Positions 34,850 to 43,784 of a stretch of 64,000 nt of DNA are shown piece after piece. Origin of the DNA: an uncultured Bacilli bacterium (GTDB taxonomy: Bacteria > Bacillota_I > Bacilli_A > RF39 > UBA660); assembly GCA_934101425.1 (NCBI GenBank), contig CAKOQQ010000001.1:1-64000 (forward strand), read 5' to 3'. Below the pieces are notes generated by a model. The model worked only from the letters and a program-made list of their open reading frames with translations, searched no databases and had not been told where the DNA came from. Made by a program: the position numbers and the translations under genes. The number at the start of each line of letters is the position of its first letter. The first letter of the stretch is position 1.

Positions 34850-35292
34850 TAAATCACCTCAGCTTTTCCACCCATTTTTTCTATTTGTTCTTTAGCAACA
34901 CTTGAGAATTTGTGTGCTTTTACGTTTACTTTCTTTTCTAAAGTTCCATTTCCTAAAACTTTTATTCCATCTAATTGATTTTTAACTAATCCAATTTCTT
35001 TTAAGATTTCTGGTGTAACTAATGCACCATCTTCAAATCTATTTAAATCACTTAAATTAATAGTAGCATATCTAACTTTAAAAGGAGCATTAGAGAAACC
35101 TCTCTTTGGTAATCTTCTGAATAATGGAAGTTGTCCACCTTCAAATCCAGGTCTTACTCCTCCACCACTTCTAGCGTTTTGTCCTTTATGACCTTTACCA
35201 CTAGTTTTACCAGTTCCAGATCCTACACCTCTACCAAGTCTTTTTCTTTCTTTAGTAGCGCCTTCATTAGGTGCTAATGTATGTAGTTTCAT
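34849..35292 (-). CDS. rplO: 50S ribosomal protein L15
   Basis: The protein has 147 aa. KRLGRGVGSGTGKTSGKGHKGQ, GGVRPGFEGGQLPLFRRLPKRGF and the late KVLGNGTLEKKVNVKAHKFS are diagnostic. It directly overlaps the last base of rpsE; the rpmD (L30) gene usually found between them is absent. Confidence 0.97.
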   Translation of the reverse strand: MKLHTLAPNEGATKERKRLGRGVGSGTGKTSGKGHKGQNARSGGGVRPGFEGGQLPLFRRLPKRGFSNAPFKVRYATINLSDLNRFEDGALVTPEILKEIGLVKNQLDGIKVLGNGTLEKKVNVKAHKFSSVAKEQIEKMGGKAEVI

Positions 35293-35795
35293 TATAATAT
35301 TTCCTCTACTTTCTTTCCTCTTAATTTAGCTATTTCTTCTGCAGTTCTTTGTGATTTTAATGCTTCTAAAGTAGCGAATGCCATATTAATTTTTGTATTT
35401 GATCCAAGTGATTTAGATAAGATGTTTTTAACACCAGCAAGTTCTAATACTGCTCTAACTGGTCCACCAGCTTTAACTCCTGTACCTTCTGAAGCAGGTT
35501 TTAACATAACTTTACTAGCACCTCTAACACCGATTGCTTCGTGTGGAATAGTTCCATCAACGATAGAAACTTTTACTACATGTTTAGTTGCATCTTGACT
35601 AGCTTTTTTAATAGCATCAGGTACTTCATTAGCTTTACCAATACCTAATCCTACTTTACCATTACGGTCACCTACAACTACTGTAGCAGAGAAACGGAAA
35701 TGACGACCACCTGATGTTACTTTTGTAACACGACCAATATGAACAACTTCTTCTTCATATAATTTTGGTCTTGGTTCTCTTTTTCTTTTTTCCAT
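35292..35795 (-). CDS. rpsE: 30S ribosomal protein S5
   Basis: The protein has 167 aa. The double-stranded RNA-binding domain (VVHIGRVTKVTSGGRHFRFSATVVVGD) is followed by GLGIGKANEVPDAIKKA and GVRGASKVMLKPASEGTG. It is followed directly by rplO. Confidence 0.97.
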   Translation of the reverse strand: MEKRKREPRPKLYEEEVVHIGRVTKVTSGGRHFRFSATVVVGDRNGKVGLGIGKANEVPDAIKKASQDATKHVVKVSIVDGTIPHEAIGVRGASKVMLKPASEGTGVKAGGPVRAVLELAGVKNILSKSLGSNTKINMAFATLEALKSQRTAEEIAKLRGKKVEEIL

Positions 35796-35805
35796 AATTT
35801 CCTCC

Positions 35806-36162
35806 TTAGAATTCTAATCCGTTTTCACGTGCAGCATCAGCTAATGCTTTTACACGTCCATGATAAAGATATCCACCTCTATCAAATTTTACTTTTGAAA
35901 TTTTTGCTTTTTTAGCTCTTTTAGCTAATAATTCTCCAACTTTTTTAGCAGCTTCTACATTGCCTCCATTTTCAAGTTTTAACTCTTTGTCGATTGAAGA
36001 AGCACTAACTAAAGTTACTTTCTTTTCATCATCAATGATTTGTGCAAAGATATTACTATTTGATCTGAAAACATTTAATCTTGGTTCGTTACCAACTAAT
36101 TTAGCTTTTACACGATCATGTCTAACTTTACGCATTTCATTACGAGATACTTTGTTTATCAT
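35806..36162 (-). CDS. rplR: 50S ribosomal protein L18
   Basis: The protein has 118 aa. VRHDRVKAKLVGNEPRLNVFRSNSNIFAQIIDD and KVKFDRGGYLYHGRVKALADAARENGLEF are diagnostic for this 5S rRNA-binding protein. Confidence 0.97.
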   Translation of the reverse strand: MINKVSRNEMRKVRHDRVKAKLVGNEPRLNVFRSNSNIFAQIIDDEKKVTLVSASSIDKELKLENGGNVEAAKKVGELLAKRAKKAKISKVKFDRGGYLYHGRVKALADAARENGLEF

Positions 36163-36185
36163 AAGTATAATCTCCTTTACTCTAA

Positions 36186-36719
36186 TTATTTAGAAGCTTT
36201 CTTTCCTTCTTTTCTTCTTACAACTTCATCCTTATAACGAATACCTTTTCCTTTATATGGTTCTGGTTGTCTTATTTTTCTTACATTTGCAGCAAATTCA
36301 CCTAATAATTGTTTATCAGCACTTGTAAGTACTAATTCAGTATTACTTGGGCATTCTGCTTTAATTCCATCTGGAATAACAACTTCAACTGGATGAGAAT
36401 ATCCAGCAGTTACAACTAATGTGTTACCTTTTAAATTGAAACGATAACCTACACCAATTGATTCTAATCCTTTTGTGAAACCTTCTGTAACACCAGTAAT
36501 CATATTTGTGATGTTAGCATTTGCAGTTCCATGGAAGTTTTTGAATTCATCATTACTTCTAGTTAATGTTAATTCATTATCTTTAATTGTTACAGTTATA
36601 TTTTGGTTAATTTCAGTTGAAAGAGTTCCTTTAGGTCCACTTACAGTAACTGTAGTACCTTCTACTTTTACAGTTACTCCTTGTGGAATAGTAATTATTC
36701 TATTACCTATTCTACTCAT
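36186..36719 (-). CDS. rplF: 50S ribosomal protein L6
   Basis: The protein has 177 aa, with two related domains. SRIGNRIITIPQGVTV, GFTKGLESIGVGYRF and the C-terminal IRQPEPYKGKGIRYKDEVVRRKEGKK are diagnostic. Confidence 0.97.
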   Translation of the reverse strand: MSRIGNRIITIPQGVTVKVEGTTVTVSGPKGTLSTEINQNITVTIKDNELTLTRSNDEFKNFHGTANANITNMITGVTEGFTKGLESIGVGYRFNLKGNTLVVTAGYSHPVEVVIPDGIKAECPSNTELVLTSADKQLLGEFAANVRKIRQPEPYKGKGIRYKDEVVRRKEGKKASK

Positions 36720-36720
36720 A

Positions 36721-37119
36721 TTACCAAATGTATGCTAATACTTCTCCACCTAAAGATTCTTTTCTAGCTTCTTTATCAGTCATTATACCTTTAGATGTAG
36801 ATATAATAGCGATTCCTAAACCATTTAATACTCTAGGTAGTTCTTCTACTTTAGCATAAACTCTAAGTCCTGGTTTACTAATTCTCTTTAAACCAGTAAT
36901 AACTCTTTCTTTCTTTTCACCATATTTTAAATTTAAAACCATAACATCTTGTACTTTATCTTTTTTAATTTTAACGTCAGAAATATATCCTTCTTCTTTT
37001 AAAATTCTTGCAATTTCTAATTTTATTCTTGAAGCGGGTACTTCAACTTCTTTATATCTCATTGCATTTGCATTACGAATTCTTGTAAGCATATCTGCAA
37101 TTGGATCTGTTACAACCAT
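36721..37119 (-). CDS. rpsH: 30S ribosomal protein S8
   Basis: The protein has 132 aa. DPIADMLTRIRNANAMRYKEVEVPASRIK and the C-terminal STSKGIMTDKEARKESLGGEVLAYIW are diagnostic. It lies 17 nt after rpsN. Confidence 0.97.
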   Translation of the reverse strand: MVVTDPIADMLTRIRNANAMRYKEVEVPASRIKLEIARILKEEGYISDVKIKKDKVQDVMVLNLKYGEKKERVITGLKRISKPGLRVYAKVEELPRVLNGLGIAIISTSKGIMTDKEARKESLGGEVLAYIW

Positions 37120-37136
37120 AATTATCCTCCCTTCAA

Positions 37137-37322
37137 TTACCAGCTAGATTTTCTAACACCTGGTATTTGTCCTTTGTAAGCTAATTCTCTAAAACAAATA
37201 CGACATATTCCATATTTTTGTAATACTGCGTGAGGTCTACCACATCTGTTGCAGCGAGTATATTCACGGACTTTAAATTTTTGTTTACGATTAGCTTTAT
37301 TAATCATACTTTTTTTAGCCAT
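37137..37322 (-). CDS. rpsN: 30S ribosomal protein S14, zinc (type Z) form
   Basis: This is the 61-aa short form with a CNRCG..CRIC four-cysteine zinc site. MAKKSMINKANRKQKFKVREYTRC-like start and RELAYKGQIPGVRKSSW end are typical of Firmicutes rpsN1. Confidence 0.98.
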   Translation of the reverse strand: MAKKSMINKANRKQKFKVREYTRCNRCGRPHAVLQKYGICRICFRELAYKGQIPGVRKSSW

Positions 37323-37336
37323 AATTTCCTCCTTAG

Positions 37337-37876
37337 CTACTTCTTAAATGGCATACCGAAGCCTTTTAATAAGTCGTACGCTTCTTCATTTGTCTTTGCT
37401 GTAGTTACAAAAACTATATCCATACCGCGTACTTTAACAACGTCATCATATACTATTTCTGAAAAAATTAATTGTTCAGTTAACCCTAAAGTGTAGTTTC
37501 CTCTTCCATCAAAAGCTTTATTAGAAATTCCTCTAAAGTCTCTAACACGAGGTAATGTAATACTAATTAATTTATCTAAGAAGTTATACATTTTTTCACC
37601 TCTTAAAGTTACTTTACATCCGATTGCTTGACCTTCTCTTAATTTAAATCCAGCGATTGCTTTCTTAGATTTAGTAGCAACTGGTTTTTGATCTGTGATA
37701 GCTTCTAAGTCTTTCATAGCAGCTTCTATGAATTTTGCATTACTTGTAGCATCACCACATCCAATATTGATAACAATTTTATCTAATTTTGGAGTTTCCA
37801 TTTTATTTTTATAATTATATTTTTCAATTAAACTAGGTACGATTTCGTTTACATATTTTTCTTTTAGGCGGTTCAT
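37337..37876 (-). CDS. rplE: 50S ribosomal protein L5
   Basis: The protein has 179 aa. MNRLKEKYVNEIVPSL, KPVATKSKKAIAGFKLREGQAIGCKVTLRG and the RGMDIVFVTTAKTNEEAYDLLKGFGMPF end are diagnostic for this 5S rRNA-binding protein. Confidence 0.97.
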   Translation of the reverse strand: MNRLKEKYVNEIVPSLIEKYNYKNKMETPKLDKIVINIGCGDATSNAKFIEAAMKDLEAITDQKPVATKSKKAIAGFKLREGQAIGCKVTLRGEKMYNFLDKLISITLPRVRDFRGISNKAFDGRGNYTLGLTEQLIFSEIVYDDVVKVRGMDIVFVTTAKTNEEAYDLLKGFGMPFKK

Positions 37877-37894
37877 TTAATGTCCTCCTTCCAA

Positions 37895-38203
37895 TTAATC
37901 AATACTTTCATTTGATTTTTTTGCAATTCTAATTTTTTTACCTTTTTTATCAGTAGAATGTCCTATTCTGGTAGGTTTCTTAGTTTTAGGATCTATTATC
38001 ATTACATTAGAAGCGTGTATAGGAGCTTCCATTTCAGTAATAGTTCCACCATCGGCACCATTAGGTTTATTATGTTTTTTAACGATATTTACGCCTTCAA
38101 CAATTACCTTATTATCTTTAGATAATGTTTTAGTAATTAAACCTTCTTTACCTTTATCTTTACCAGCGATAACAACTACTTTATCTCCAGTTTTTAATTT
38201 CAT
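37895..38203 (-). CDS. rplX: 50S ribosomal protein L24
   Basis: The protein has 102 aa. The KOW motif is KTGDKVVVIAGKDKGKEGLI, followed by VIVEGVNIVKKHNKPN and MIIDPKTKKPTRIGH. The C-terminus NESID is slightly extended. Confidence 0.97.
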   Translation of the reverse strand: MKLKTGDKVVVIAGKDKGKEGLITKTLSKDNKVIVEGVNIVKKHNKPNGADGGTITEMEAPIHASNVMIIDPKTKKPTRIGHSTDKKGKKIRIAKKSNESID

Positions 38204-38212
38204 AATTTCCTC

Positions 38213-38581
38213 CTATAATACTTCTTTAGCAAGAGAAACAATCTTCATAAAATCTTTATCTCTTAATTCTCTTGCAACTGGTCCAAACACACGAGTTCCA
38301 ATAGGGCTCTTATCATCTTTGATAATTACACAAGCATTATCATCGAATTTGATGTAGCTTCCATCTTCTCTTCTTAGACCGAATTTACTTCTAACTATTA
38401 CAGCTTTAACAACTTTTCCTTTTTCAACCGTTCCATTAGGAGTTGCCTTTTTTACAGTTCCAACAACTATATCACCAATATTACCAGTCTTAACTTTGCT
38501 TCCACCTAGAACTCTAATAACAAGTAGTTCACGAGCTCCAGAGTTATCAGCAACTTTTAAACGAGTTTCTTGTTGAATCAT
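38213..38581 (-). CDS. rplN: 50S ribosomal protein L14
   Basis: The protein has 122 aa. MIQQETRLKVADNSGARELLVIRVLGG and the DDNACVIIKDDKSPIGTRVFGPVARELRD end are diagnostic. Confidence 0.98.
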   Translation of the reverse strand: MIQQETRLKVADNSGARELLVIRVLGGSKVKTGNIGDIVVGTVKKATPNGTVEKGKVVKAVIVRSKFGLRREDGSYIKFDDNACVIIKDDKSPIGTRVFGPVARELRDKDFMKIVSLAKEVL

Positions 38582-38606
38582 ACGTTTTTCCTCCTTTTAC
38601 TAACAG

Positions 38607-38861
38607 TTATAGAATAACTGCTTTTTCTACTATCTCAACTAATCTAAAATATTTAGTTTTTGATAATGGTCTTGTTTCAACGATACGAACTGTATCGCCA
38701 ACTTTAGCTTCATTCTTTTCATCATGAACACTATATTTTTTAGAAGATTTAATTCTTTTTTTATACAAGCTATCTTTTTTGTAAGTTTCAACTAAAACAG
38801 TAATAGTTTTATCTCTTTTGTCACTTACAACTTTACCAACTAATTCATGTCTTTCTTTCAT
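38607..38861 (-). CDS. rpsQ: 30S ribosomal protein S17
   Basis: The protein has 84 aa, an OB fold. ELVGKVVSDKRDKTITVLVE and HDEKNEAKVGDTVRIVETRPLSKTK are diagnostic. Confidence 0.97.
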   Translation of the reverse strand: MKERHELVGKVVSDKRDKTITVLVETYKKDSLYKKRIKSSKKYSVHDEKNEAKVGDTVRIVETRPLSKTKYFRLVEIVEKAVIL

Positions 38862-38869
38862 AATTCCTC

Positions 38870-39064
38870 CTATTTATTTAATTCTCTTTCTCTAAGAACT
38901 GTTTTCATACGAGCAACTTGTTTTCTTAGTTCTCTCAATCTTGATGGTTTTTCAAGATTTCCTGTAGCTTGATTAAATCTTAAATTAAATAATTCTTCTT
39001 TAGATTCTTCGATCTTTTTAAGTAGTTCTTCGCTTGTCAAATCTCTTATTTCTTTGTTTGTCAT
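38870..39064 (-). CDS. rpmC: 50S ribosomal protein L29
   Basis: The protein has 64 aa, two helices. EIRDLTSEELLKKIEESKEELFNLRFN and the ARMKTVLRERELNK end are diagnostic. The ATGA overlap with rplP indicates translational coupling. Confidence 0.97.
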   Translation of the reverse strand: MTNKEIRDLTSEELLKKIEESKEELFNLRFNQATGNLEKPSRLRELRKQVARMKTVLRERELNK

Positions 39065-39486
39065 GCTACATCACCACTTTCTTTTTTAACAAATTTGCAC
39101 TTTATAGGTAATTTATGCATAGCTAATCTTAAAGCTTCTCTTGCTACTGCTTCATCAACACCAGCGATTTCAAACATAATTTTACCTTTTTTAACTACTG
39201 CAACCCATGCTTCTGGTTGCCCTTTACCTTTACCCATACGAGTTTCTAAAGGAATTTTAGTTAATGATAAGTGTGGGAAAATGTTTATCCAAACTTTTCC
39301 TCCTCTTTTCATATAACGAGTCATAGCTACACGAGCTGCTTCGATTTGTTGTTGAGTTATCCAAGCACCTTCTTGAGCCATTAGGCCATATTCACCGAAA
39401 TGTAAGCTTGTATTACCTCTACTTACACCATCATATTTTAAACGGTGAGGTCTACGATATTTAGTTCTTTTTGGTATGACTGCCAT
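39061..39486 (-). CDS. rplP: 50S ribosomal protein L16
   Basis: The protein has 141 aa. PKRTKYRRPHRLKYDGVSRGNTSLHFGEYGL, AARVAMTRYMKRGGKVWI and GKGKGQPEAWVAVVKKGKIMFE are diagnostic. Its start overlaps rpsC by 26 nt with its ribosome site GGGAGG inside rpsC. Confidence 0.97.
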   Translation of the reverse strand: MAVIPKRTKYRRPHRLKYDGVSRGNTSLHFGEYGLMAQEGAWITQQQIEAARVAMTRYMKRGGKVWINIFPHLSLTKIPLETRMGKGKGQPEAWVAVVKKGKIMFEIAGVDEAVAREALRLAMHKLPIKCKFVKKESGDVA

Positions 39487-40141
39487 TTTTACTACCTCCC
39501 TCAGTTTTCTTTTCAGGAAGGATTTCTCCTTTATAAATCCATACTTTTACACCGATTTTACCATAAGTAGTATCAGCTTCTTTATGAGCATAATCAACAT
39601 CAGCTCTTAAAGTATGAAGTGGAATATTACCTTCAGTATAACCTTCTGTTCTAGCCATATCAGCTCCACCTAAACGGCCTGATACTGCAGTTTTAATTCC
39701 TTTTGCTCCTGCTTTCATTGTATTTCTAATTGCTCTTTTTTGAGCGATTCTAAATGATACACGATTTTCAATTTGATGTGCGATATTTTCTGCAACTAAT
39801 GCAGCTACAAGATCTGGATTCTTAACTTCCATAATAGAAATTTGAATATTTTCTTTTACTAATTTAGTTAATTCCTTTTTAATCTTTTCGATTTCTTCTC
39901 CACCGTGACCCATAATAACACCAGGTTTAGCTGTATTAATTGTTATTTCTGTCTTAGCGTCTGTTCTATCGATAAGAATACTTGAAACTGCTGCGTCTTT
40001 TACTTTTCCTGCTAAATATTTACGAATTTTATTATCGTTGTCTAAATATTTAGAAAAATTCTTATTATCTGCAAACCACTTAGATTCCCAAGTTTTATTA
40101 ATTCCAATTCTCATTCCTATTGGACTAACTTTTTGACCCAT
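39461..40141 (-). CDS. rpsC: 30S ribosomal protein S3
   Basis: The protein has 226 aa. The start was set at the ATG at 40141, giving the family's MGQKVSPIGMRIGI and a GGAGG site 7 nt upstream; the longer frame would overlap rplV. The KH domain has PGVIMGHGGEEIEKIKKEL (family GGxGxx; here MGHGGEE). The end is low-complexity, EGGSKNGSHTKKN. Confidence 0.97.
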   Translation of the reverse strand: MGQKVSPIGMRIGINKTWESKWFADNKNFSKYLDNDNKIRKYLAGKVKDAAVSSILIDRTDAKTEITINTAKPGVIMGHGGEEIEKIKKELTKLVKENIQISIMEVKNPDLVAALVAENIAHQIENRVSFRIAQKRAIRNTMKAGAKGIKTAVSGRLGGADMARTEGYTEGNIPLHTLRADVDYAHKEADTTYGKIGVKVWIYKGEILPEKKTEGGSKNGSHTKKN

Positions 40142-40157
40142 CAGTTTACCTCCTTCA

Positions 40158-40493
40158 TTAATTTCTTTCACTTACTACTACTGTTATATGACTTGTTCTT
40201 TTCATAATTGGATCTACATGTCCACGAGAACCCATTCTAGCTCTCTTCATAGTAGCGCCTTCATCTACAAAGGCTTCTTTTACATATAATTTATTTTTAT
40301 CTAAACCTAAATTGTTTTCTGCATTTGCAGTAGCAGATACAAGAACTTTTTTTATAATTCTTGCTCCTTCTTTATTTAGGTTTTCTAATATATCTAAAGC
40401 TTCTTTAACATCTTTGTTACGAATTAAATCTATAACTAAACGAGCTTTACGAGGTGCAATTCTTACTGTCTTTGCAATCGCTTTTGCTTCCAT
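40158..40493 (-). CDS. rplV: 50S ribosomal protein L22
   Basis: The protein has 111 aa. RIAPRKARLVIDLIRNKDVKEALDIL and the exit-tunnel loop region EGATMKRARMGSRGHVDPIMKRTSHI are diagnostic. Confidence 0.97.
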   Translation of the reverse strand: MEAKAIAKTVRIAPRKARLVIDLIRNKDVKEALDILENLNKEGARIIKKVLVSATANAENNLGLDKNKLYVKEAFVDEGATMKRARMGSRGHVDPIMKRTSHITVVVSERN

Positions 40494-40513
40494 TTTAGTC
40501 CTCCCTTCGTTTA

Positions 40514-40786
40514 TTACTTACCAACTTTGTTTTCGCCATGTCCACCAAACTTACGAGTTGGAACAAATTCACCTAACTTATGTCCAACCATATCTTCTGT
40601 TACATAAACTGGAATAAATTCTTTTCCATTATGAACAGCGAATGTGTGTCCGATAAATTCAGGATAAATAGTTGAACGGCGAGACCAAGTTTTAATTACT
40701 TCTTTTTTACCTGATTCGTTAACTTTTGAAATTTTAGCCATTAAATGGCCATCTACAAAAGGTCCTTTTTTTAAACTTCTTGCCAT
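40514..40786 (-). CDS. rpsS: 30S ribosomal protein S19
   Basis: The protein has 90 aa. ARSLKKGPFVDGHLM, KTWSRRSTIYPEFIGHTFAVHNGKE and GHKLGEFVPTRKFGGH are diagnostic. Confidence 0.98.
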   Translation of the reverse strand: MARSLKKGPFVDGHLMAKISKVNESGKKEVIKTWSRRSTIYPEFIGHTFAVHNGKEFIPVYVTEDMVGHKLGEFVPTRKFGGHGENKVGK

Positions 40787-40802
40787 TTAAACCATCCTTT
40801 CA

Positions 40803-41633
40803 CTATTTTTTACGACGACGTACAATTAAACTATTTGAAGCTTTTTTCTTGTTACGTGTCTTATATCCTAATGCTGGTTTACCCCATGGAGTAACTGGTC
40901 CTTTACGTCCAATTGGAGCACGACCTTCTCCACCACCATGTGGGTGGTCATTAGGGTTCATAACAGAACCACGAACTGTTGGTTTGATACCCATATGTCT
41001 TTTTCTTCCTGCTTTACCAACATTTACTAATTCATGATCTGCATTTCCTACTTCACCGATAGTAGCTCTACAAGTTCCTAATACTTTACGAACTTCACCA
41101 CTAGTTAAGCGAAGTAAAACATATTTTCCTTCTTTACCTAAAATTTGTACTGAAGCACCAGCAGTTCTTGCCATTTGTGCTCCCTTACCAGCTTTAAGTT
41201 CAACATTGTGAACCATTGTTCCTTCAGGAATTTGTTCAAGTGGTAATGTATTACCAACTTTAATATCAACATTATTTCCGCTAACGATTCTATCATTAAC
41301 TTTTAAACCTTTAGGTGCAATAATGTATCTTTTTTCACCATCAACATAATTAATTAAAGCTATGTTTGCTGTTCTATTTGGATCGTATTCGATTGAAGCT
41401 ACAACACCTTCGATATTATCTTTATTTCTTAAGAAATCAATAACACGGTATTTTCTTTTAGCTCCACCACCACGATGCCTTAAAGTTATTTTTCCTTGAT
41501 TATTTCTTCCGCCACTTTTTTTAGCAGTAACTAATAAACTTTTTTCTGGAGTTGTTTTAGTTATTTCGTCATTTATTAAAGTTGACATGCCACGTCTAGC
41601 GTTAGTTGTAGGTTTATAATTCTTTATTGCCAT
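40803..41633 (-). CDS. rplB: 50S ribosomal protein L2
   Basis: The protein has 276 aa. KNYKPTTNARRGMSTL, NNQGKITLRHRGGGAKRKYR and the peptidyl-transferase-proximal segment VRGSVMNPNDHPHGGGEGRAPIGRKGPVTPWG (including the key His) are diagnostic. Confidence 0.98.
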   Translation of the reverse strand: MAIKNYKPTTNARRGMSTLINDEITKTTPEKSLLVTAKKSGGRNNQGKITLRHRGGGAKRKYRVIDFLRNKDNIEGVVASIEYDPNRTANIALINYVDGEKRYIIAPKGLKVNDRIVSGNNVDIKVGNTLPLEQIPEGTMVHNVELKAGKGAQMARTAGASVQILGKEGKYVLLRLTSGEVRKVLGTCRATIGEVGNADHELVNVGKAGRKRHMGIKPTVRGSVMNPNDHPHGGGEGRAPIGRKGPVTPWGKPALGYKTRNKKKASNSLIVRRRKK

Positions 41634-41647
41634 AATTTCACCCCACT

Positions 41648-41929
41648 TTAGTTAAGTTCAATAGAACTTCCTTCTTGTAATTTTACGTATGCTTTTTTAA
41701 CTTTGTTAGTATATCCAGTGTATTTACCAACTCTCTTTTTTCTTGGTCTTACATTAACTGTATTTACACTTTCTACTTTAACATTAAATAACTTTTCAAT
41801 AGCTTCTTTAATTTCTGTTTTATTAGCTTTAACTGAAACACTAAATACATAAGTGTTTTCTTTTTGTGCTAAGTCACTACTTTTTTCTGTAATGATTGGT
41901 GCTTTAATAATATCTCTATAGTTATTCAT
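41648..41929 (-). CDS. rplW: 50S ribosomal protein L23
   Basis: The protein has 93 aa. IIKAPIITEKSSDLAQKENTYVFSV and EAIEKLFNVKVESVNTVNVRPRKKR are diagnostic. It overlaps the rplD stop by one base. Confidence 0.97.
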   Translation of the reverse strand: MNNYRDIIKAPIITEKSSDLAQKENTYVFSVSVKANKTEIKEAIEKLFNVKVESVNTVNVRPRKKRVGKYTGYTNKVKKAYVKLQEGSSIELN

Positions 41930-42552
41930 TAACTAAGCACCTCCTCAATATTTTTAACAGCTTTTTCTGTAATTATTAATTTATCAGCTGAAACTAAATC
42001 TAATACATTGATTTCATTATCTTGTAATAAAATAACTTCATCATTATTTCTTGTTGATAAAATAACATTTTCATCTAATTCATCTGTAACAACTAAGATA
42101 TTTTTTGAAGCATTTAATGCTTTAAACATATTAGCTGATTCTTTATATTTGTTAGTTTCAAATTTTAAGTCATCAATAACAACTAATTCACTATTGATAA
42201 ATTTATATGATAATGCAGATAGAAGAGCTAATCTTCTTTCTTTCTTATTCATTTTCTTAGAGTATGATCTTGGATGTGGTCCAAATACTACTCCTCCACC
42301 TGGCCAGTGTGGAGCTCTTGTACTACCTTGTCTTGCTCTACCTGTACCTTTTTGTCTCCAAGGTTTTCTTCCTCCACCAGAAACTTCACTTCTAGTTTTT
42401 GTTGATGAAGTACCTTGTCTTTGATTGTTTTGTGCTAATACTATAGCATCATATAAAACTGCATCATTTGGTTCAATTCCCCAAACATTTTCATTTAAGT
42501 TAATATCTTTTACTTTTTCACCTTTAATATTTAAGACAGCAATTTTCTTCAT
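41929..42552 (-). CDS. rplD: 50S ribosomal protein L4
   Basis: The protein has 207 aa. The exit-tunnel loop region TRSEVSGGGRKPWRQKGTGRARQGSTRAPHWPGGGVVFGP is diagnostic. In many bacteria L4 also represses its own operon through the S10 leader. Confidence 0.97.
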   Translation of the reverse strand: MKKIAVLNIKGEKVKDINLNENVWGIEPNDAVLYDAIVLAQNNQRQGTSSTKTRSEVSGGGRKPWRQKGTGRARQGSTRAPHWPGGGVVFGPHPRSYSKKMNKKERRLALLSALSYKFINSELVVIDDLKFETNKYKESANMFKALNASKNILVVTDELDENVILSTRNNDEVILLQDNEINVLDLVSADKLIITEKAVKNIEEVLS

Positions 42553-42563
42553 ATTTGTCCTCC

Positions 42564-43292
42564 TTATTCAGTAACTTCAGTAGTTTCAGTTTCAACTACT
42601 TCTGCATTTTCAACTATAGGTGTTTCTTCATAAGATATTAATGCTGGGCGTTCATTAACTTTTCCTTCGTTTTTAGTTGCAGTTTTAATAATTACTAATG
42701 AATTTTTAGCTCCTGGAACATTTCCTTTTACTAAAATTACATTATTTTCAACATCTACAGAAACGATTTCAAGATTTTGAATAGTTACTGTTAATGTTCC
42801 CATGTGTCCTGGTAATTTTTTACCTTTGAAAACACGCATTGGTCTCATAGTTCCCATTGAACCTGGTCTTCTATGATAATGAGATCCATGTCCCATAGGT
42901 CCTCTACTTTGACCATGTCTTTTAATAACACCTTGGAACCCTTTACCTTTAGTAGTTCCAGTTACATCAACGATTTCTCCTTCAGCAAAAATATCAGCTT
43001 TGATTTCTTGTCCTAAAGAATATTCGTTAATATCTACATCCCTAATTTCTTTGAAGAAGCGCTTAGGTGTAGTCTTAGCTTTGTTAGTAATACCAACAGA
43101 AGCTTTAGTCGCTAACTTTTCTCTCTTTGTACTAAAACCTAATTGAATAGCTTCATAACCATCGTTATCTTTAGTTTTGATTTGTGTAACAACATTTGGT
43201 TCAACTTCGATAACAGTTACAGGAACTACTTCACCATTAGTTCTGAATACTTGAGTCATTCCAATTTTACGACCTAAGATTCCTTTTTTCAT
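42564..43292 (-). CDS. rplC: 50S ribosomal protein L3
   Basis: The protein has 242 aa. KKGILGRKIGMTQVF, GTTKGKGFQGVIKRH and RRPGSMGTMRPMRVFKGKKLPGHMG are diagnostic. The C-terminus has an acidic extension (about 25 residues ending VVETETTEVTE) longer than usual. Confidence 0.97.
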   Translation of the reverse strand: MKKGILGRKIGMTQVFRTNGEVVPVTVIEVEPNVVTQIKTKDNDGYEAIQLGFSTKREKLATKASVGITNKAKTTPKRFFKEIRDVDINEYSLGQEIKADIFAEGEIVDVTGTTKGKGFQGVIKRHGQSRGPMGHGSHYHRRPGSMGTMRPMRVFKGKKLPGHMGTLTVTIQNLEIVSVDVENNVILVKGNVPGAKNSLVIIKTATKNEGKVNERPALISYEETPIVENAEVVETETTEVTE

Positions 43293-43304
43293 ATTTTCCT
43301 CCTA

Positions 43305-43613
43305 TTATAATTTAATTTGAATATCAACACCACTTGGAATGTCAAGGTGAGTTAAAGCCTCAACTGTTTCCTTTGTAGGGTTTGTGATATCAATTAGTCT
43401 TTTGTGTGTTCTTTTTTCAAATTGTTCACGAGAATCTTTATATTTGTGAACAGCTCTTAAAATTGTAATTTTTTCAACTTCAGTTGGTAATGGAATTGGT
43501 CCACTTACTTCACCGCCAGTTCTTTTAACTGTTTCAACAATTTTAGCGCAAGCAGTATCAAGACTCTTGTGTTCAAATGCTTTTAATTTAATACGAACTT
43601 TGCTCTTAGACAT
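43305..43613 (-). CDS. rpsJ: 30S ribosomal protein S10
   Basis: The protein has 102 aa. KVRIKLKAFEHKSLDTACAKIVETVKRTG, GPIPLPTEVEKITILRAVHKYKDSREQFEKRTHKRLIDI are diagnostic in order. It is the first gene of the superoperon, with a structured leader. Confidence 0.98.
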   Translation of the reverse strand: MSKSKVRIKLKAFEHKSLDTACAKIVETVKRTGGEVSGPIPLPTEVEKITILRAVHKYKDSREQFEKRTHKRLIDITNPTKETVEALTHLDIPSGVDIQIKL

Positions 43614-43740
43614 TTGGTATCCTCCTTTCGCCTATATCAAGTATAGACTTGCTCCGTGTAAAAACCTGATTTATAGTTTGATTTTTGTAACAACTCAACC
43701 TGGTGTATCAGCAACCTCACACATCCACGCACGCTACACA
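43614..43740 (-). promoter_or_regulatory. S10-operon leader RNA
   Basis: About 127 nt untranslated before rpsJ. On the minus strand the hairpin GTCTATA-CTTGA-TATAGGC (7 bp with wobble) ends 4 nt before AGGAGG, so it could control ribosome access. Upstream is a GTAGCGTGCGTGGATG..-type GC-richer segment. The position suggests ribosomal autoregulation. Confidence 0.55.
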
Positions 43741-43746
43741 TACAAA

Positions 43747-43775
43747 ATTATATCTAATTATTATAAGAAAATCAA
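43747..43775 (-). promoter_or_regulatory. Promoter of the S10-spc-alpha superoperon
   Basis: TTGATT at 43775-43770, a 17-bp spacer and TATAAT at 43752-43747 on the minus strand, just after the terminator of the upstream prepilin direction region. Confidence 0.82.
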
Positions 43776-43784
43776 GTGTTTTTA

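Noticed and set aside
35270..35310. A shortened rpmD between rpsE and rplO
   Set aside because: The two genes overlap by one base, leaving no space.
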